From assembly GCA_945900965.1 (NCBI GenBank), contig CAMDKM010000022.1, forward strand, positions 1 through 51,092: a DNA stretch of 51,092 nucleotides. The letters are read 5' to 3'. Made by a program: the position numbers and the translations under genes. Shown in pieces: positions 16,134 to 24,528 of this stretch. The notes beneath the pieces are model-generated. The model was not told where the DNA came from. It saw only the letters and a program-made list of their open reading frames with translations, and did no database searches. The DNA is from Bordetella parapertussis. Lineage in GTDB: Bacteria; Pseudomonadota; Gammaproteobacteria; Burkholderiales; JACQAP01. Each line of letters starts with the position of its first letter. Position 1 is the stretch's first letter.

Positions 16134-17517
16134 AGAGGCGGTTCCGGTTGAGCCCGCCCGCAGAGGAGGGTATGACATAATCATCATCGTTATTGTCAGA
16201 GTTCTCGGCATCTGAAAAATACCCGGTGATCGCTCCCGAGTTGGGCCAATTGTGTGAAGAGACGCCATTCCAGGCGCCCGGAGTGATCACGATTACGTCT
16301 GCATCGTCTGTACTCGTGATTTGAGTTGACGTACAAGACAGCGGTATCGATCCGGCGGTGCAGCGGTGGCCAAAACCGCTGTTGGTAATGTCGAGATAAA
16401 GCTGTGAAGGCGAGCTTTCGCAGGTATCACAGCTGCTTGCCAGGACATCTCTGGCCGCCGAGTAATAGATGATCTTGGCCCATCCCTCGACTTGGTCGCC
16501 CGAATCGGGGGGATAGGCCGGACAGCCGTTCAATAGCCAGTTGGGCAGCGCCGGAGTGCCGCCGCTACCCCAGTTGGTTGGCGTGGCGTAACACGGAAAG
16601 CGGGGGCGATTCGTGCCATCATTACTCTCGCCGTTGCGAATGTCGGCCCATGGATACACGCCGCTCGCAATCTTGTATTGGTTGAGCAGCGACATCATTT
16701 CATAAGCCACACGCTGCTCGACGCCGGGCATCAAGTCCGCGTTTGTCAGATAGAGCATTTGATCATTGAACGTAGCGGCGGGGGAGGCCAGGATAAATTG
16801 ACGATCGACATCCGCGTTGCTTTCGCCACCAATGCTATCCAGGTAGTTTCCCGGGCACTGGTTTTGGGCGACGGTCGTGCCGGTGGCGGCGCACGCCGCG
16901 GAAGTGGTTCCGCGAACCTGCAAGCCCAGCGGGCGGCCGGGCGCGATGATCACAGCGATCGACCGGGTCGTCAGGGTCATTGCTGTACTGCCTTGGTAAA
17001 CGGTCAGGTCACCCTGAGTGTCGCTCATGATCGGGTCCGAACTCAGGTTGAAAACGCGAAACTTTGTCGATACGGCATACCAAAGTGTTTCGCCCTCACC
17101 GTCCAAGGGTTCGGGTATACGTAAGGTCTTCCAGGGTACTTTACCGAGTGCGCCGGCTGCACAACTGCCGTCTTCGTAGCCGTCCAGCGGATTTATGTCC
17201 GGGCAGGGCAGTTCGCCTGGACGTGCATTGGGAAGGAGATTTCCGCTGCTGTCGAATGAAGGCGCTCGCGCGGCCGACCAACCGATCAGTGCCTGTTTGA
17301 CTTGGCCCATGGCCTGCGCGGTTCGGCGCATTCGCTCGGCCGCTCCTGTTGTTGGGCTGGCAAGGGCAAAAAAAGCGAACGCACCTCCCAGTGCCAGCAT
17401 CAGCACCATAAGCAAGATTGTCTGGCCTGACTGCCGTGTAGCAGCCTTGGAACATTCACTCCGGAATTTACTCCTGGCCACCCTGCCCTCGGAATATCCG
17501 AGTGCCATGGTGGTCAT
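16120..17517 (-). CDS. Large pilus-associated protein with non-canonical pilin N-terminus
   Basis: A 465-residue protein with a 28-residue polar N-terminus and then one membrane helix (SGQTILLMVLMLALGGAFAFF, about residues 30-50). Gln-Thr follows Gly where a prepilin would have Phe, and there is no Glu at +5, so ordinary processing is doubtful. PilX- or TadE-like N-termini are comparable. Its globular start, ALIGW, GELPCPD, a Cys-Ala-Ala-Gly-Ala stretch, VPWKTL, PLDGEGE and YAVS, follows the same order as the neighbouring 256-residue protein, so the two look paralogous. The remainder has many Cys and Asn. The start at 17517 forms ATGA with the stop of the upstream gene. It is probably a surface-exposed pilus-tip or accessory subunit (inference). 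Confidence 0.75.
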   Translation of the reverse strand: MTTMALGYSEGRVARSKFRSECSKAATRQSGQTILLMVLMLALGGAFAFFALASPTTGAAERMRRTAQAMGQVKQALIGWSAARAPSFDSSGNLLPNARPGELPCPDINPLDGYEDGSCAAGALGKVPWKTLRIPEPLDGEGETLWYAVSTKFRVFNLSSDPIMSDTQGDLTVYQGSTAMTLTTRSIAVIIAPGRPLGLQVRGTTSAACAATGTTVAQNQCPGNYLDSIGGESNADVDRQFILASPAATFNDQMLYLTNADLMPGVEQRVAYEMMSLLNQYKIASGVYPWADIRNGESNDGTNRPRFPCYATPTNWGSGGTPALPNWLLNGCPAYPPDSGDQVEGWAKIIYYSAARDVLASSCDTCESSPSQLYLDITNSGFGHRCTAGSIPLSCTSTQITSTDDADVIVITPGAWNGVSSHNWPNSGAITGYFSDAENSDNNDDDYVIPSSAGGLNRNRLYVLF

Positions 17518-18053
17518 TGGGGAGTTGCTGCCGGACTGCCACTCTCGGCGCTTGGGGTACGTTTGGGATCTTGAGACTCTTTTTTAACGGTTGTCGAGTG
17601 TTGGGCGTTTCCGGATGCCTGCATGGCGTTTTCCTGCGCCTCGCGCGCCTTGTATTGCCGAACCATGCCGGTTTCCCCGTCGAGTTGCTCACCGACTTTC
17701 ACCGGAACGCTTTTTTGGGACGCTCCAAGCGAAATTTCGGCGGTGGCGGGATTGCCGGAACGAATTTTTACCCCGACCCCCTTGGGGGAATCATTGTGAT
17801 AGGTCTTGTCGTTTATCCAGACCGTGCGCTCGCCATCGCTGCGGGTCACAACACCACGCAAGGCAAGGTCTTCTGTTTTGGGTTTTGCACGAGGCGCAGG
17901 CTCCCCCTTGGCCGATTTCACGACGACGCGTTTTCCGGCATCGAGCGCCTGCCGCTGCTCCGCGGTATAAAAAAGTTTGCCGAGGTCTTCCTGGGCGTTG
18001 CACGGTACCGGCACCGCGAGAAGAAAGAGCAATATTGTTATTGAATTCTTCAT
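17514..18053 (-). CDS. mshK: MshK-like pilus biogenesis protein
   Basis: A 179-residue exported protein. The signal peptide MKNSITILLFLLAVPVPCNA is followed by LGKLFYTAEQRQALDAG. A small beta-domain comes next (about residues 65-125) with LRGVVTRSDGERTVWIND, as in MshK/PilP/GspC-type periplasmic proteins. The C-terminal 50 residues are polar and low-complexity. I chose the ATG at 18053, which makes ATGA with the mshJ stop at 18050. By position it links the inner-membrane complex with the secretin. Confidence 0.7.
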   Translation of the reverse strand: MKNSITILLFLLAVPVPCNAQEDLGKLFYTAEQRQALDAGKRVVVKSAKGEPAPRAKPKTEDLALRGVVTRSDGERTVWINDKTYHNDSPKGVGVKIRSGNPATAEISLGASQKSVPVKVGEQLDGETGMVRQYKAREAQENAMQASGNAQHSTTVKKESQDPKRTPSAESGSPAATPQ

Positions 18054-18652
18054 TGAGCCGCAGGCTTGGGCTGCACGGTCAGCCATTCCAGGCTGCATTG
18101 GGCGAGCAAATTCGGGCGTCTGGCTTCGGGCGCATCGGCTGTCGGGCCGCGCTGCAGGCTGCAGTCGGTCAGGGTATACAGGCCGCCGCCCTGCTCGAAA
18201 AGCGTCTTCAGAAACCGCATCAAGTCTCCTTCGTGCACTATCCCAAAGGCAATTTTCATTCGTGAGTGCCTGATTTGACTGGCAATCGGATTGTTGGCCC
18301 CTGCGCGGGAAAAGGGGGCTCTCGCGGCAATTTCGTATTGAACGCCAAAAAGCCCGCTCTTCTGATTTGCCATACGAAGATTTTCCACCCAGTTCAGTCG
18401 CTGTTCATCGCCGACGAATCCAATCTGCTCGAGTTGCCGGTAGGCAGGCAAGTACTGAAGAATGGTATTGCGCTCCTGGTCGGATTGATGCAACTGGTCG
18501 CGCGCTTTTTGGGTCTGGGCCATTTGCGCCTGGTTTCGCTTGGCGGCTGATTCCAATGACCCTGTCGAATAACGCACCAGTCCGATGGCGACCATCAATG
18601 CAATCACCAGCACCAGCCCGGGAATTCGTAAGGCGACCAGATCCAGGTTCAT
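18050..18652 (-). CDS. mshJ: MshJ-like (PilO-type) inner-membrane protein
   Basis: A 200-residue bitopic protein. A membrane helix (about residues 10-27, IPGLVLVIALMVAIGLV) is followed by a coiled-coil rich in Gln/Lys/Arg and a PilO-like ferredoxin-fold region. The ATG at 18652, 5 bp after the mshI stop, has GGGAA 10 nt upstream; an in-frame TTG at 18661 overlaps that stop. Together with mshI and mshK it should form the inner-membrane alignment complex of the pilus. Confidence 0.75.
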   Translation of the reverse strand: MNLDLVALRIPGLVLVIALMVAIGLVRYSTGSLESAAKRNQAQMAQTQKARDQLHQSDQERNTILQYLPAYRQLEQIGFVGDEQRLNWVENLRMANQKSGLFGVQYEIAARAPFSRAGANNPIASQIRHSRMKIAFGIVHEGDLMRFLKTLFEQGGGLYTLTDCSLQRGPTADAPEARRPNLLAQCSLEWLTVQPKPAAQ

Positions 18653-18657
18653 GCGAA

Positions 18658-20202
18658 TCAAATTCCCGGCTTGAAAATGACTGCAAGCTGGAAAGATCCA
18701 TCCTGCGTTCGTGTTTCCCCGGCAGTGGTGCCGGCAAGCCCCGAGTCGGAGCGAACGTCAATCGGCAATTTCACTGCCGTGACTTCGGCTACGGACGAAT
18801 GGGCAGCGATGCGAGTCATCAATGCGTTGATCGTGTTCATCGCCGCCCGATAATCTTCGTCGAAAGGACGGATTTCCGCGTCCAGCACCCCAACCTGGAC
18901 CGTGGCGTGCGAGGAGGCTTTTGACAGGGCGCCGCGCCGGGAAAGCTCTTGAAGAACAGGGGCTTCATCTCCGTAGTGCCATTCAATGCGCGAAAGTTGA
19001 ATACTGGAATCCCCGGCCAGGCCACGACCGATGGCGGAAAACATGGTTTCCGGCGTGCGCAGGGAGGAGGCAATATGTTGAGCAATATCCACGGTGTTGC
19101 GAAGCGCCTCCGTTGACGCGGGCGCATCGGGAAATTGAGCGCTGATCTGTTGATACTTTCTCTCGAAATCCATTTCCGCGCTTTGTAATTCCCCGGTAGC
19201 TTTGCCCAGTTGCATGGCCTGAAAAGCATTCAGCCCGCTCCATGTCAATCCCACGGCCAGTGCGGCACCCGATGCGGCATAGACCCAGCGTTTAAGGGAA
19301 ATGTTGCGGTAACTACGTGTGACGGTCGCCGGCGCGAGATTAACGACAGGAATGTGCTCGCCCAGCAGTTGCAAATGCAGAGCATCCGGCGAGCTTTGCA
19401 GTTCCTTCGCGTGAATCTTGAACTGACTCTCGATATCGGCCGGCGCAACATACTGGCAGAGCATGTTGGGTCTTTCCCGGCGAATGGCATTGGGAAGCTT
19501 CGCCAGCGATCCATCCTGGTCGAAGATCATGACCTTCATCACATCATCGACATGTGTAATGTTCAGCGCATCGAGGTACATGCGGGTGTTGGCCACCTCG
19601 TCGGCGTAAAACACATCGGCGTTCTGCGGCGCGCCGCGACTGGGCGTGAGCCGGCTGATACGAAATTTGCGGTCTCTGAAAAAAGTCTGCCGAAGGCCCG
19701 CGCTGTTTTTCGAGATGATCAGCAGATTGGCGTCCTTCAGCCCCAAGCGATCGATCAGCCACCCGGAGACCATCGGCATCAAATACACACCCGACACCGG
19801 ATGGTTGATCGATTCGATGGCCCGCAACCATGGCGCAAGTATTTCGCTGTTGGTCAGCGCCGCAAAAAGGAAGCGGTCATCCTTGCGTTTGCCGGCCTCT
19901 CTGTCCAGCAGCGCATGGGAAAAATACGTGGTGGTACGGTAAATCTGTCGAAGCTTGCGCGCCACCATTTGTGCCCGATCCGAGCGGCCGGCGTGGGGGA
20001 GCGATTCGAATCGATAATCCTCTTCGACAGTATCGACTACCAGATGAATTGTTCCCCGCCCCGCACCGCCCAAATACGCGCTAAACGCACTTATACCTTC
20101 ATCGGTTGTCGCAAACCGCTGGCAGTCAGTTATTTTCCTTGCACGCCAGATCGCGACCGTGGCTTGGTCGGTGGAGACGCAGATGAGGATTTTTTTCGCC
20201 AT
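18658..20202 (-). CDS. mshI: MshI-like PilM-PilN composite protein
   Basis: A 514-residue protein. Residues 1-290 are soluble and look like the actin-fold PilM/MshI module (LLIISKNSAGLRQTFFRDRK and ADEVANTRMYLDAL). One membrane helix lies at about 306-323. Residues about 330-514 form a periplasmic coiled-coil and a PilN-like domain. In type IV pilus systems PilM and PilN are usually separate proteins; here both roles seem to sit on one chain. It is 19 bp after mshG. Confidence 0.75.
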   Translation of the reverse strand: MAKKILICVSTDQATVAIWRARKITDCQRFATTDEGISAFSAYLGGAGRGTIHLVVDTVEEDYRFESLPHAGRSDRAQMVARKLRQIYRTTTYFSHALLDREAGKRKDDRFLFAALTNSEILAPWLRAIESINHPVSGVYLMPMVSGWLIDRLGLKDANLLIISKNSAGLRQTFFRDRKFRISRLTPSRGAPQNADVFYADEVANTRMYLDALNITHVDDVMKVMIFDQDGSLAKLPNAIRRERPNMLCQYVAPADIESQFKIHAKELQSSPDALHLQLLGEHIPVVNLAPATVTRSYRNISLKRWVYAASGAALAVGLTWSGLNAFQAMQLGKATGELQSAEMDFERKYQQISAQFPDAPASTEALRNTVDIAQHIASSLRTPETMFSAIGRGLAGDSSIQLSRIEWHYGDEAPVLQELSRRGALSKASSHATVQVGVLDAEIRPFDEDYRAAMNTINALMTRIAAHSSVAEVTAVKLPIDVRSDSGLAGTTAGETRTQDGSFQLAVIFKPGI

Positions 20203-20221
20203 GGCGCTGGTATGAATTCGT

Positions 20222-21427
20222 TCAGAACTTGATCTTGCCGATAACGTCGTACACCGGCGACAACACCGAATACATGATCAGGGCAAGCAGGCCGCCCAGA
20301 ACCAGAGTCAGAGTCGGTTCAATGAGTTTCAATGTCTTGTCCACCGATTCACGTACGTCCCGGTTGTAGAAGTACGTGATATTCATGAGCGCGGTATCGA
20401 GCGCGCCGGTGCGTTCGCCTACCCGTAACATTCGAATGACCAGGGGCGGAAACATTCCGAGGTTGTGAAATGCCTCGGACAGGCTGTCGCCAGCGCTAAT
20501 TTGCTGGCCAGCCCGTTGCAGTCCGTCGGCAATGACCCGGTTTCCGACAATATCCTCGCCGCTTCGAACCGCATCGAGAACGGTAATGCCCGAGCGGTAC
20601 ATCAGCGCAAAAAAATTGGCGAATCGGGCAAGAATGATTTTTTGCAGTATTTCTCCTGTCATCGGAAGGCGCAGGACCGCGTAGTCGAAGAGGTATCTGG
20701 CCCTGGGTCGAGTGGTGACCAGGAAGGCAAGTGTGCCTGCCGTGGCGGCCGGCAGCACCAACAGGGCGGCCCAGTGGTCGACAATAAATCCGGACAGACC
20801 AATCAAAATCCGTGTTTGCATGGGCATGGCGACCCCCATGGTTTTCAGCAACTGGGTCATCTGCGGCACCAGGTAAACCAGCAAAAAAATGGCCACGCCC
20901 AGCACTACTACCAGCACCATCGCCGGGTAAACGAGCAGCCGACGCGTCTGGGCGATCATCTCGTCCTGCCACTTCAGCGTGACCCCGAGATTCTCGAAGA
21001 CTTCGGTAAGCGTGCCGGACAGTTCCCCGGCGCGAACCAGGCTGACGAACACGGGGTTGAATATTTTGGGGAAGGTCGCCAGCGCCTGCGACAGACTGCG
21101 GCCACCGTCAATATCCTCAAGAACCGAAGAAAGCACTTCGCGGAATCGCGGATTGTCCATGCCATCGCGCAGGTCGCGCAATCCTTCGATCATCGGAATA
21201 CCGGCGCGGGAAGCCTGCTCGATATCGAAACAGAAGGCGATCAGATCCAGGCGAGTGATGTTGCCGCTGGAGGAACCGGAGCCTTCAGTTCTCGACATGC
21301 GCGCGGAAATGAGATCGAGCCCCATTTTTTTCAGCCGCAACTTCAGGTCGACCTCGTTCGTGGCTTCGAGTTTGCCACGTGCCGGTCGTCCGGTTTTGTC
21401 GATCGCCTTATAGAGAAAGCTTGCCAT
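20222..21427 (-). CDS. mshG: Inner-membrane platform protein MshG (PilC/GspF family)
   Basis: A 401-residue polytopic protein with two T2SF repeats, the rotor of type IV pilus assembly. It begins FLYKAIDKTGRPARGKLEA, standard for the family. Membrane helices lie near residues 165-190, 215-235 and 370-392. The second repeat has ARFANFFALMYRSGITVLDA and the first the matching FCFDIEQASRAGIPMIEGL. It follows mshE after a 72-bp gap in which I see no gene. Confidence 0.93.
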   Translation of the reverse strand: MASFLYKAIDKTGRPARGKLEATNEVDLKLRLKKMGLDLISARMSRTEGSGSSSGNITRLDLIAFCFDIEQASRAGIPMIEGLRDLRDGMDNPRFREVLSSVLEDIDGGRSLSQALATFPKIFNPVFVSLVRAGELSGTLTEVFENLGVTLKWQDEMIAQTRRLLVYPAMVLVVVLGVAIFLLVYLVPQMTQLLKTMGVAMPMQTRILIGLSGFIVDHWAALLVLPAATAGTLAFLVTTRPRARYLFDYAVLRLPMTGEILQKIILARFANFFALMYRSGITVLDAVRSGEDIVGNRVIADGLQRAGQQISAGDSLSEAFHNLGMFPPLVIRMLRVGERTGALDTALMNITYFYNRDVRESVDKTLKLIEPTLTLVLGGLLALIMYSVLSPVYDVIGKIKF

Positions 21428-21499
21428 GTTTTCAGGAGCCCGCGTTTAGGGGCATTGCAACGGGTACCGAGTATTTCGCGCGCAGGGCATCGGCGTGCG

Positions 21500-23206
21500 T
21501 TAATGCACCCGGCCAGTCAAATCGATGGCACGCGCCAACTCGGCCAGACTGGTGATGCCTTCCAGGACACGGACGGCGCCTTCTTCGGCCAAGGTGCGAA
21601 ACTGCTTGGCCAGGGCCGCCTGCCGCAATTCCCTGGGGCTGGCGCGCCGCGCCACCAATTCATCGAGATCCGCATCCATGTGCAGGATTTCCATCACCGA
21701 GGTGCGCCCCTTGTAACCACGGTTATTGCAGCGGCGGCACCCGACAGGCCGGAAAATCTTCAGATCGCCATTCGCACTTTGCCCGAGCAATTGGCGTTCC
21801 TCGGGGGATGCCAGATAGGGCTCCTTACAGTGCTCGCACAAAATGCGCACCAGACGCTGGGCAATAATGCCGATGATGTTGCCGGCCATGATGTCGGGCG
21901 CGATACCGATGTCGAGCAGGCGGGGGAAGGTGCCCAGCGCGGAGTTGGTATGCAGCGTCGTGAAAACCTGGTGACCGGTCATGGCTGCGCGGAAGGCCAT
22001 TTCGGCGGTCTCCTTGTCGCGAACTTCGCCAACCAGAATAATGTCAGGATCCTGGCGCATGATGGAACGTATGCCATTGGCGAAGTCCATTTTGGCGGCT
22101 TCACTCACCGACGTCTGCCGCATCATGGCCACTGGATATTCGACCGGGTCCTCCAGTGTCATGATGTTGACCGACTCGACATTGAGCTTGGCGAGCAAGG
22201 AATAGAGTGTGGTGGTTTTGCCGCTTCCCGTCGGGCCGGTCAGGACCAGAATGCCCTCCGGCCGGGCCAGCATCAGATTGAGCTTCGACATGGTCGCCTT
22301 GGGCAACCGCATCTGCTCGAGGCTGACAATGGATTTTTCCCGATCCAGTACGCGCAGCACGATGTTTTCGCCCCAGATCGTGTTTTGAGAGGACACGCGA
22401 AAATCCACCGGCCGGCCGTTGAGGTTCAAGGAAAGTCTTCCGTCCTGGGGCGCACGGGTCTCCGCGATGTTCATGCCGCTGATGACCTTGAGCCGCACCG
22501 CGATTCCCGGCCAATAATTCTTGTGCAGGCTGCGCACTTGTTCGAGCACACCGTCGATCCGGTAGCGAATCCTCAGGAACGCGAACTCCGGTTCGAAGTG
22601 AATATCCGAAGCCCCGCGCTTGACCGCATCGACCAGCAGCGCGCCAACCAGCCGCACAATAGGCTGGGTATATTCGTCCGTTCCGGCGACCTGAATGCTT
22701 TGATAGTCAATTTCGCCGGTCTCGATTTCCCGCAAAATGCCATCCACCGACAGTTCGTAACCATAAAAATGGTCGATGAACTCGTCGAGCTGGGCCTGCC
22801 CGGCGAGCACGGTTTTGATCTGAACGTTTTTGCCAAGCGTGGCCCGCAACTGATCGAGCGCCACGACATTGAAAACTTCGGTGATGGCGATGACCAGCTG
22901 GTTTTTTTCGGCGTCATAGGCAATCGGCAACATGCGATGGCGGCGCGCGAAATCCTGTGGCACCAGCTTGAGGGCATCGGCATCCACCAGGACTTGCGCC
23001 AAATCGATGCTCTCCTGCCCGATGGTCCGCGCCATGATGTCGCGAATGACGGCCTCGGTGACAAAACCCAGCTGTACCAATAATCGGCCGATGGGAACAT
23101 TTTGGGTTTTTTGTTCCGTCAGTGCGATGCGCAATTGGTCGTGGGTAATCAGGCCCTGCTGGACCAGCAGTTCTCCCAGGCGAAGCTTCTTGCGCTGCTC
23201 TGCCAT
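21500..23206 (-). CDS. mshE: Pilus assembly ATPase MshE (GspE/PilB family)
   Basis: A 568-residue hexameric extension ATPase. The N-terminal part (about 1-150) is an MshEN domain, known in this family to bind cyclic-di-GMP. Its LGELLVQQGLITHDQLRIAL and LGRLL-type repeats are visible. Walker A is GPTGSGKTT (324-332), the Asp box is EDPVEYP, Walker B is DIILVGEVRD, and a His box is TTLHTNSA. A tetracysteine zinc motif (ILCEHCKEPY and GCRRCNNRG) is present as in GspE. So pilus extension may be controlled by c-di-GMP; that is inference from the family. Confidence 0.94.
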   Translation of the reverse strand: MAEQRKKLRLGELLVQQGLITHDQLRIALTEQKTQNVPIGRLLVQLGFVTEAVIRDIMARTIGQESIDLAQVLVDADALKLVPQDFARRHRMLPIAYDAEKNQLVIAITEVFNVVALDQLRATLGKNVQIKTVLAGQAQLDEFIDHFYGYELSVDGILREIETGEIDYQSIQVAGTDEYTQPIVRLVGALLVDAVKRGASDIHFEPEFAFLRIRYRIDGVLEQVRSLHKNYWPGIAVRLKVISGMNIAETRAPQDGRLSLNLNGRPVDFRVSSQNTIWGENIVLRVLDREKSIVSLEQMRLPKATMSKLNLMLARPEGILVLTGPTGSGKTTTLYSLLAKLNVESVNIMTLEDPVEYPVAMMRQTSVSEAAKMDFANGIRSIMRQDPDIILVGEVRDKETAEMAFRAAMTGHQVFTTLHTNSALGTFPRLLDIGIAPDIMAGNIIGIIAQRLVRILCEHCKEPYLASPEERQLLGQSANGDLKIFRPVGCRRCNNRGYKGRTSVMEILHMDADLDELVARRASPRELRQAALAKQFRTLAEEGAVRVLEGITSLAELARAIDLTGRVH

Positions 23207-23229
23207 GCGTTAAATGAATTCCGAGCCCG

Positions 23230-24528
23230 TCACTTTTCGACGCGTGCAGAGAGCTCGGCTACGCGCTGAATGACGAGATTCTGGTCGAAATTGGCGTGAC
23301 CTTTTTTGAAGGAAAGGTCGAGTGCCCTGCGATAATATTCCAAGGCCAGTTTTTCCTGGCCAAGATGCTCCAGCCCGATAGCCAGGTTAAAGGCGTAGTC
23401 GGGAAAATCCGACTGCAACTGATAGGCCTGAAAGTATGCCTGCTGCGCGGCGGCCCAGAGGCCTCTTTCCGCGTACAGGTTTCCGAGCGAAAAATATAAA
23501 AACGCCGAGGGATCGCGGGCGATCAGTTGTTTCAGACGGCTTTCGGCTGCTTCCGGGTCTGCGCCGCCAATAATGGCAATGAGCCCGGCCTGCGCGTAGG
23601 AATTGCGCGGCTCCATTCGCAAAACCTGCTGATAATAATTCGAAGCGTCTTCCGCGCGGCCATGTTTCCATGCAAGGGCGCCCAAGCCTAAAAGCGCATC
23701 AATGCTACGGGGTTCGAGGGCCAGCACTTTTTCATACAGCGTTTTGGCCCTGGCATCTTCGCCGCTGATCATGGCCTCGTAGGCTTGCATCAGCGTTGCA
23801 CTGACCGGAACGAGGCGGGAAGTCCCGCGACCAGCGGTCCTCTCACGATCTTGCGCAGTAGCGGGGATCTCGACGGTTTCTACTCCGTCGCCAGATTCAG
23901 CCATTCTGGGAGGCGCGGCGGTGCGTGGCATGGCAGTGGCGGGACGTGCCCTCGGGCGTCGGACGGGCTGTGCCATCGGCTCGTCCACCACCACTTTTTG
24001 CGAAGATTTGGACTTGGAAACCGCCGTTTCCGGGGCGGATGTTTTTTCCATGAGAGCCGGCGCTGGCGTCGTTGCAGGCGGGGCAATCGTGGCGGGCAAG
24101 CCGCTTATCTTTGCCGGTTCCGGTGCGGTGCTCGCCGGCGCCTGCGCGGCAGTTGAGGCAATCCGGGCGGGTGGGGGTGGAGGGGAACTGAATGGCTGCG
24201 CCACTTGCAGGTAAACATAGGTTCCGTAACCCAGCGCGAACAATATCGCGCAACCAAGAAAGGTCAGCATGTAATGCTCACGCGCCCACTCGAGTGCGTC
24301 GAACCCGGGCTCGGCACGTCCGGCCTGAACGACCGTTGCGGCTTGCGCGGGGGTTGCCGAAGACGCTGTTGAAGCGGGGCCGTCCATTTCTTCCCGCAGT
24401 GTGGGCTCCGGGAGCAGCGGCTCCAGCTCCAGGTCCTCATCCGCCGATTTTTCCCGGGCAGGACTGTCGGACTCCTCGCTTTCGCGGGCCTTGGCGGCTT
24501 TTTGCAGCGCTTGTAACAACAGACTCAT
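23230..24528 (-). CDS. mshN: MshN-like TPR protein
   Basis: A 432-residue bitopic protein. The first 70 residues are acidic and cytoplasmic. A membrane helix follows at about 88-110 (LTFLGCAILFALGYGTYVYL). A Pro/Ala-rich linker (about 115-245) would span the periplasm. TPR repeats fill about 255-420 (YEKVLALEPRSIDALLGLGAL and similar). This domain order matches MshN of MSHA systems. It overlaps mshL by ATGA and is 23 bp upstream of mshE. Confidence 0.85.
   Translation of the reverse strand: MSLLLQALQKAAKARESEESDSPAREKSADEDLELEPLLPEPTLREEMDGPASTASSATPAQAATVVQAGRAEPGFDALEWAREHYMLTFLGCAILFALGYGTYVYLQVAQPFSSPPPPPARIASTAAQAPASTAPEPAKISGLPATIAPPATTPAPALMEKTSAPETAVSKSKSSQKVVVDEPMAQPVRRPRARPATAMPRTAAPPRMAESGDGVETVEIPATAQDRERTAGRGTSRLVPVSATLMQAYEAMISGEDARAKTLYEKVLALEPRSIDALLGLGALAWKHGRAEDASNYYQQVLRMEPRNSYAQAGLIAIIGGADPEAAESRLKQLIARDPSAFLYFSLGNLYAERGLWAAAQQAYFQAYQLQSDFPDYAFNLAIGLEHLGQEKLALEYYRRALDLSFKKGHANFDQNLVIQRVAELSARVEK

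Noticed and set aside
20465-23083. 872-codon open frame on the plus strand
   Set aside because: It lies wholly antisense to mshG and mshE, whose motifs are unmistakable. The translation is rich in His, Gln, Arg and Gly with no recognisable domain, the typical shadow in G+C-rich coding DNA.
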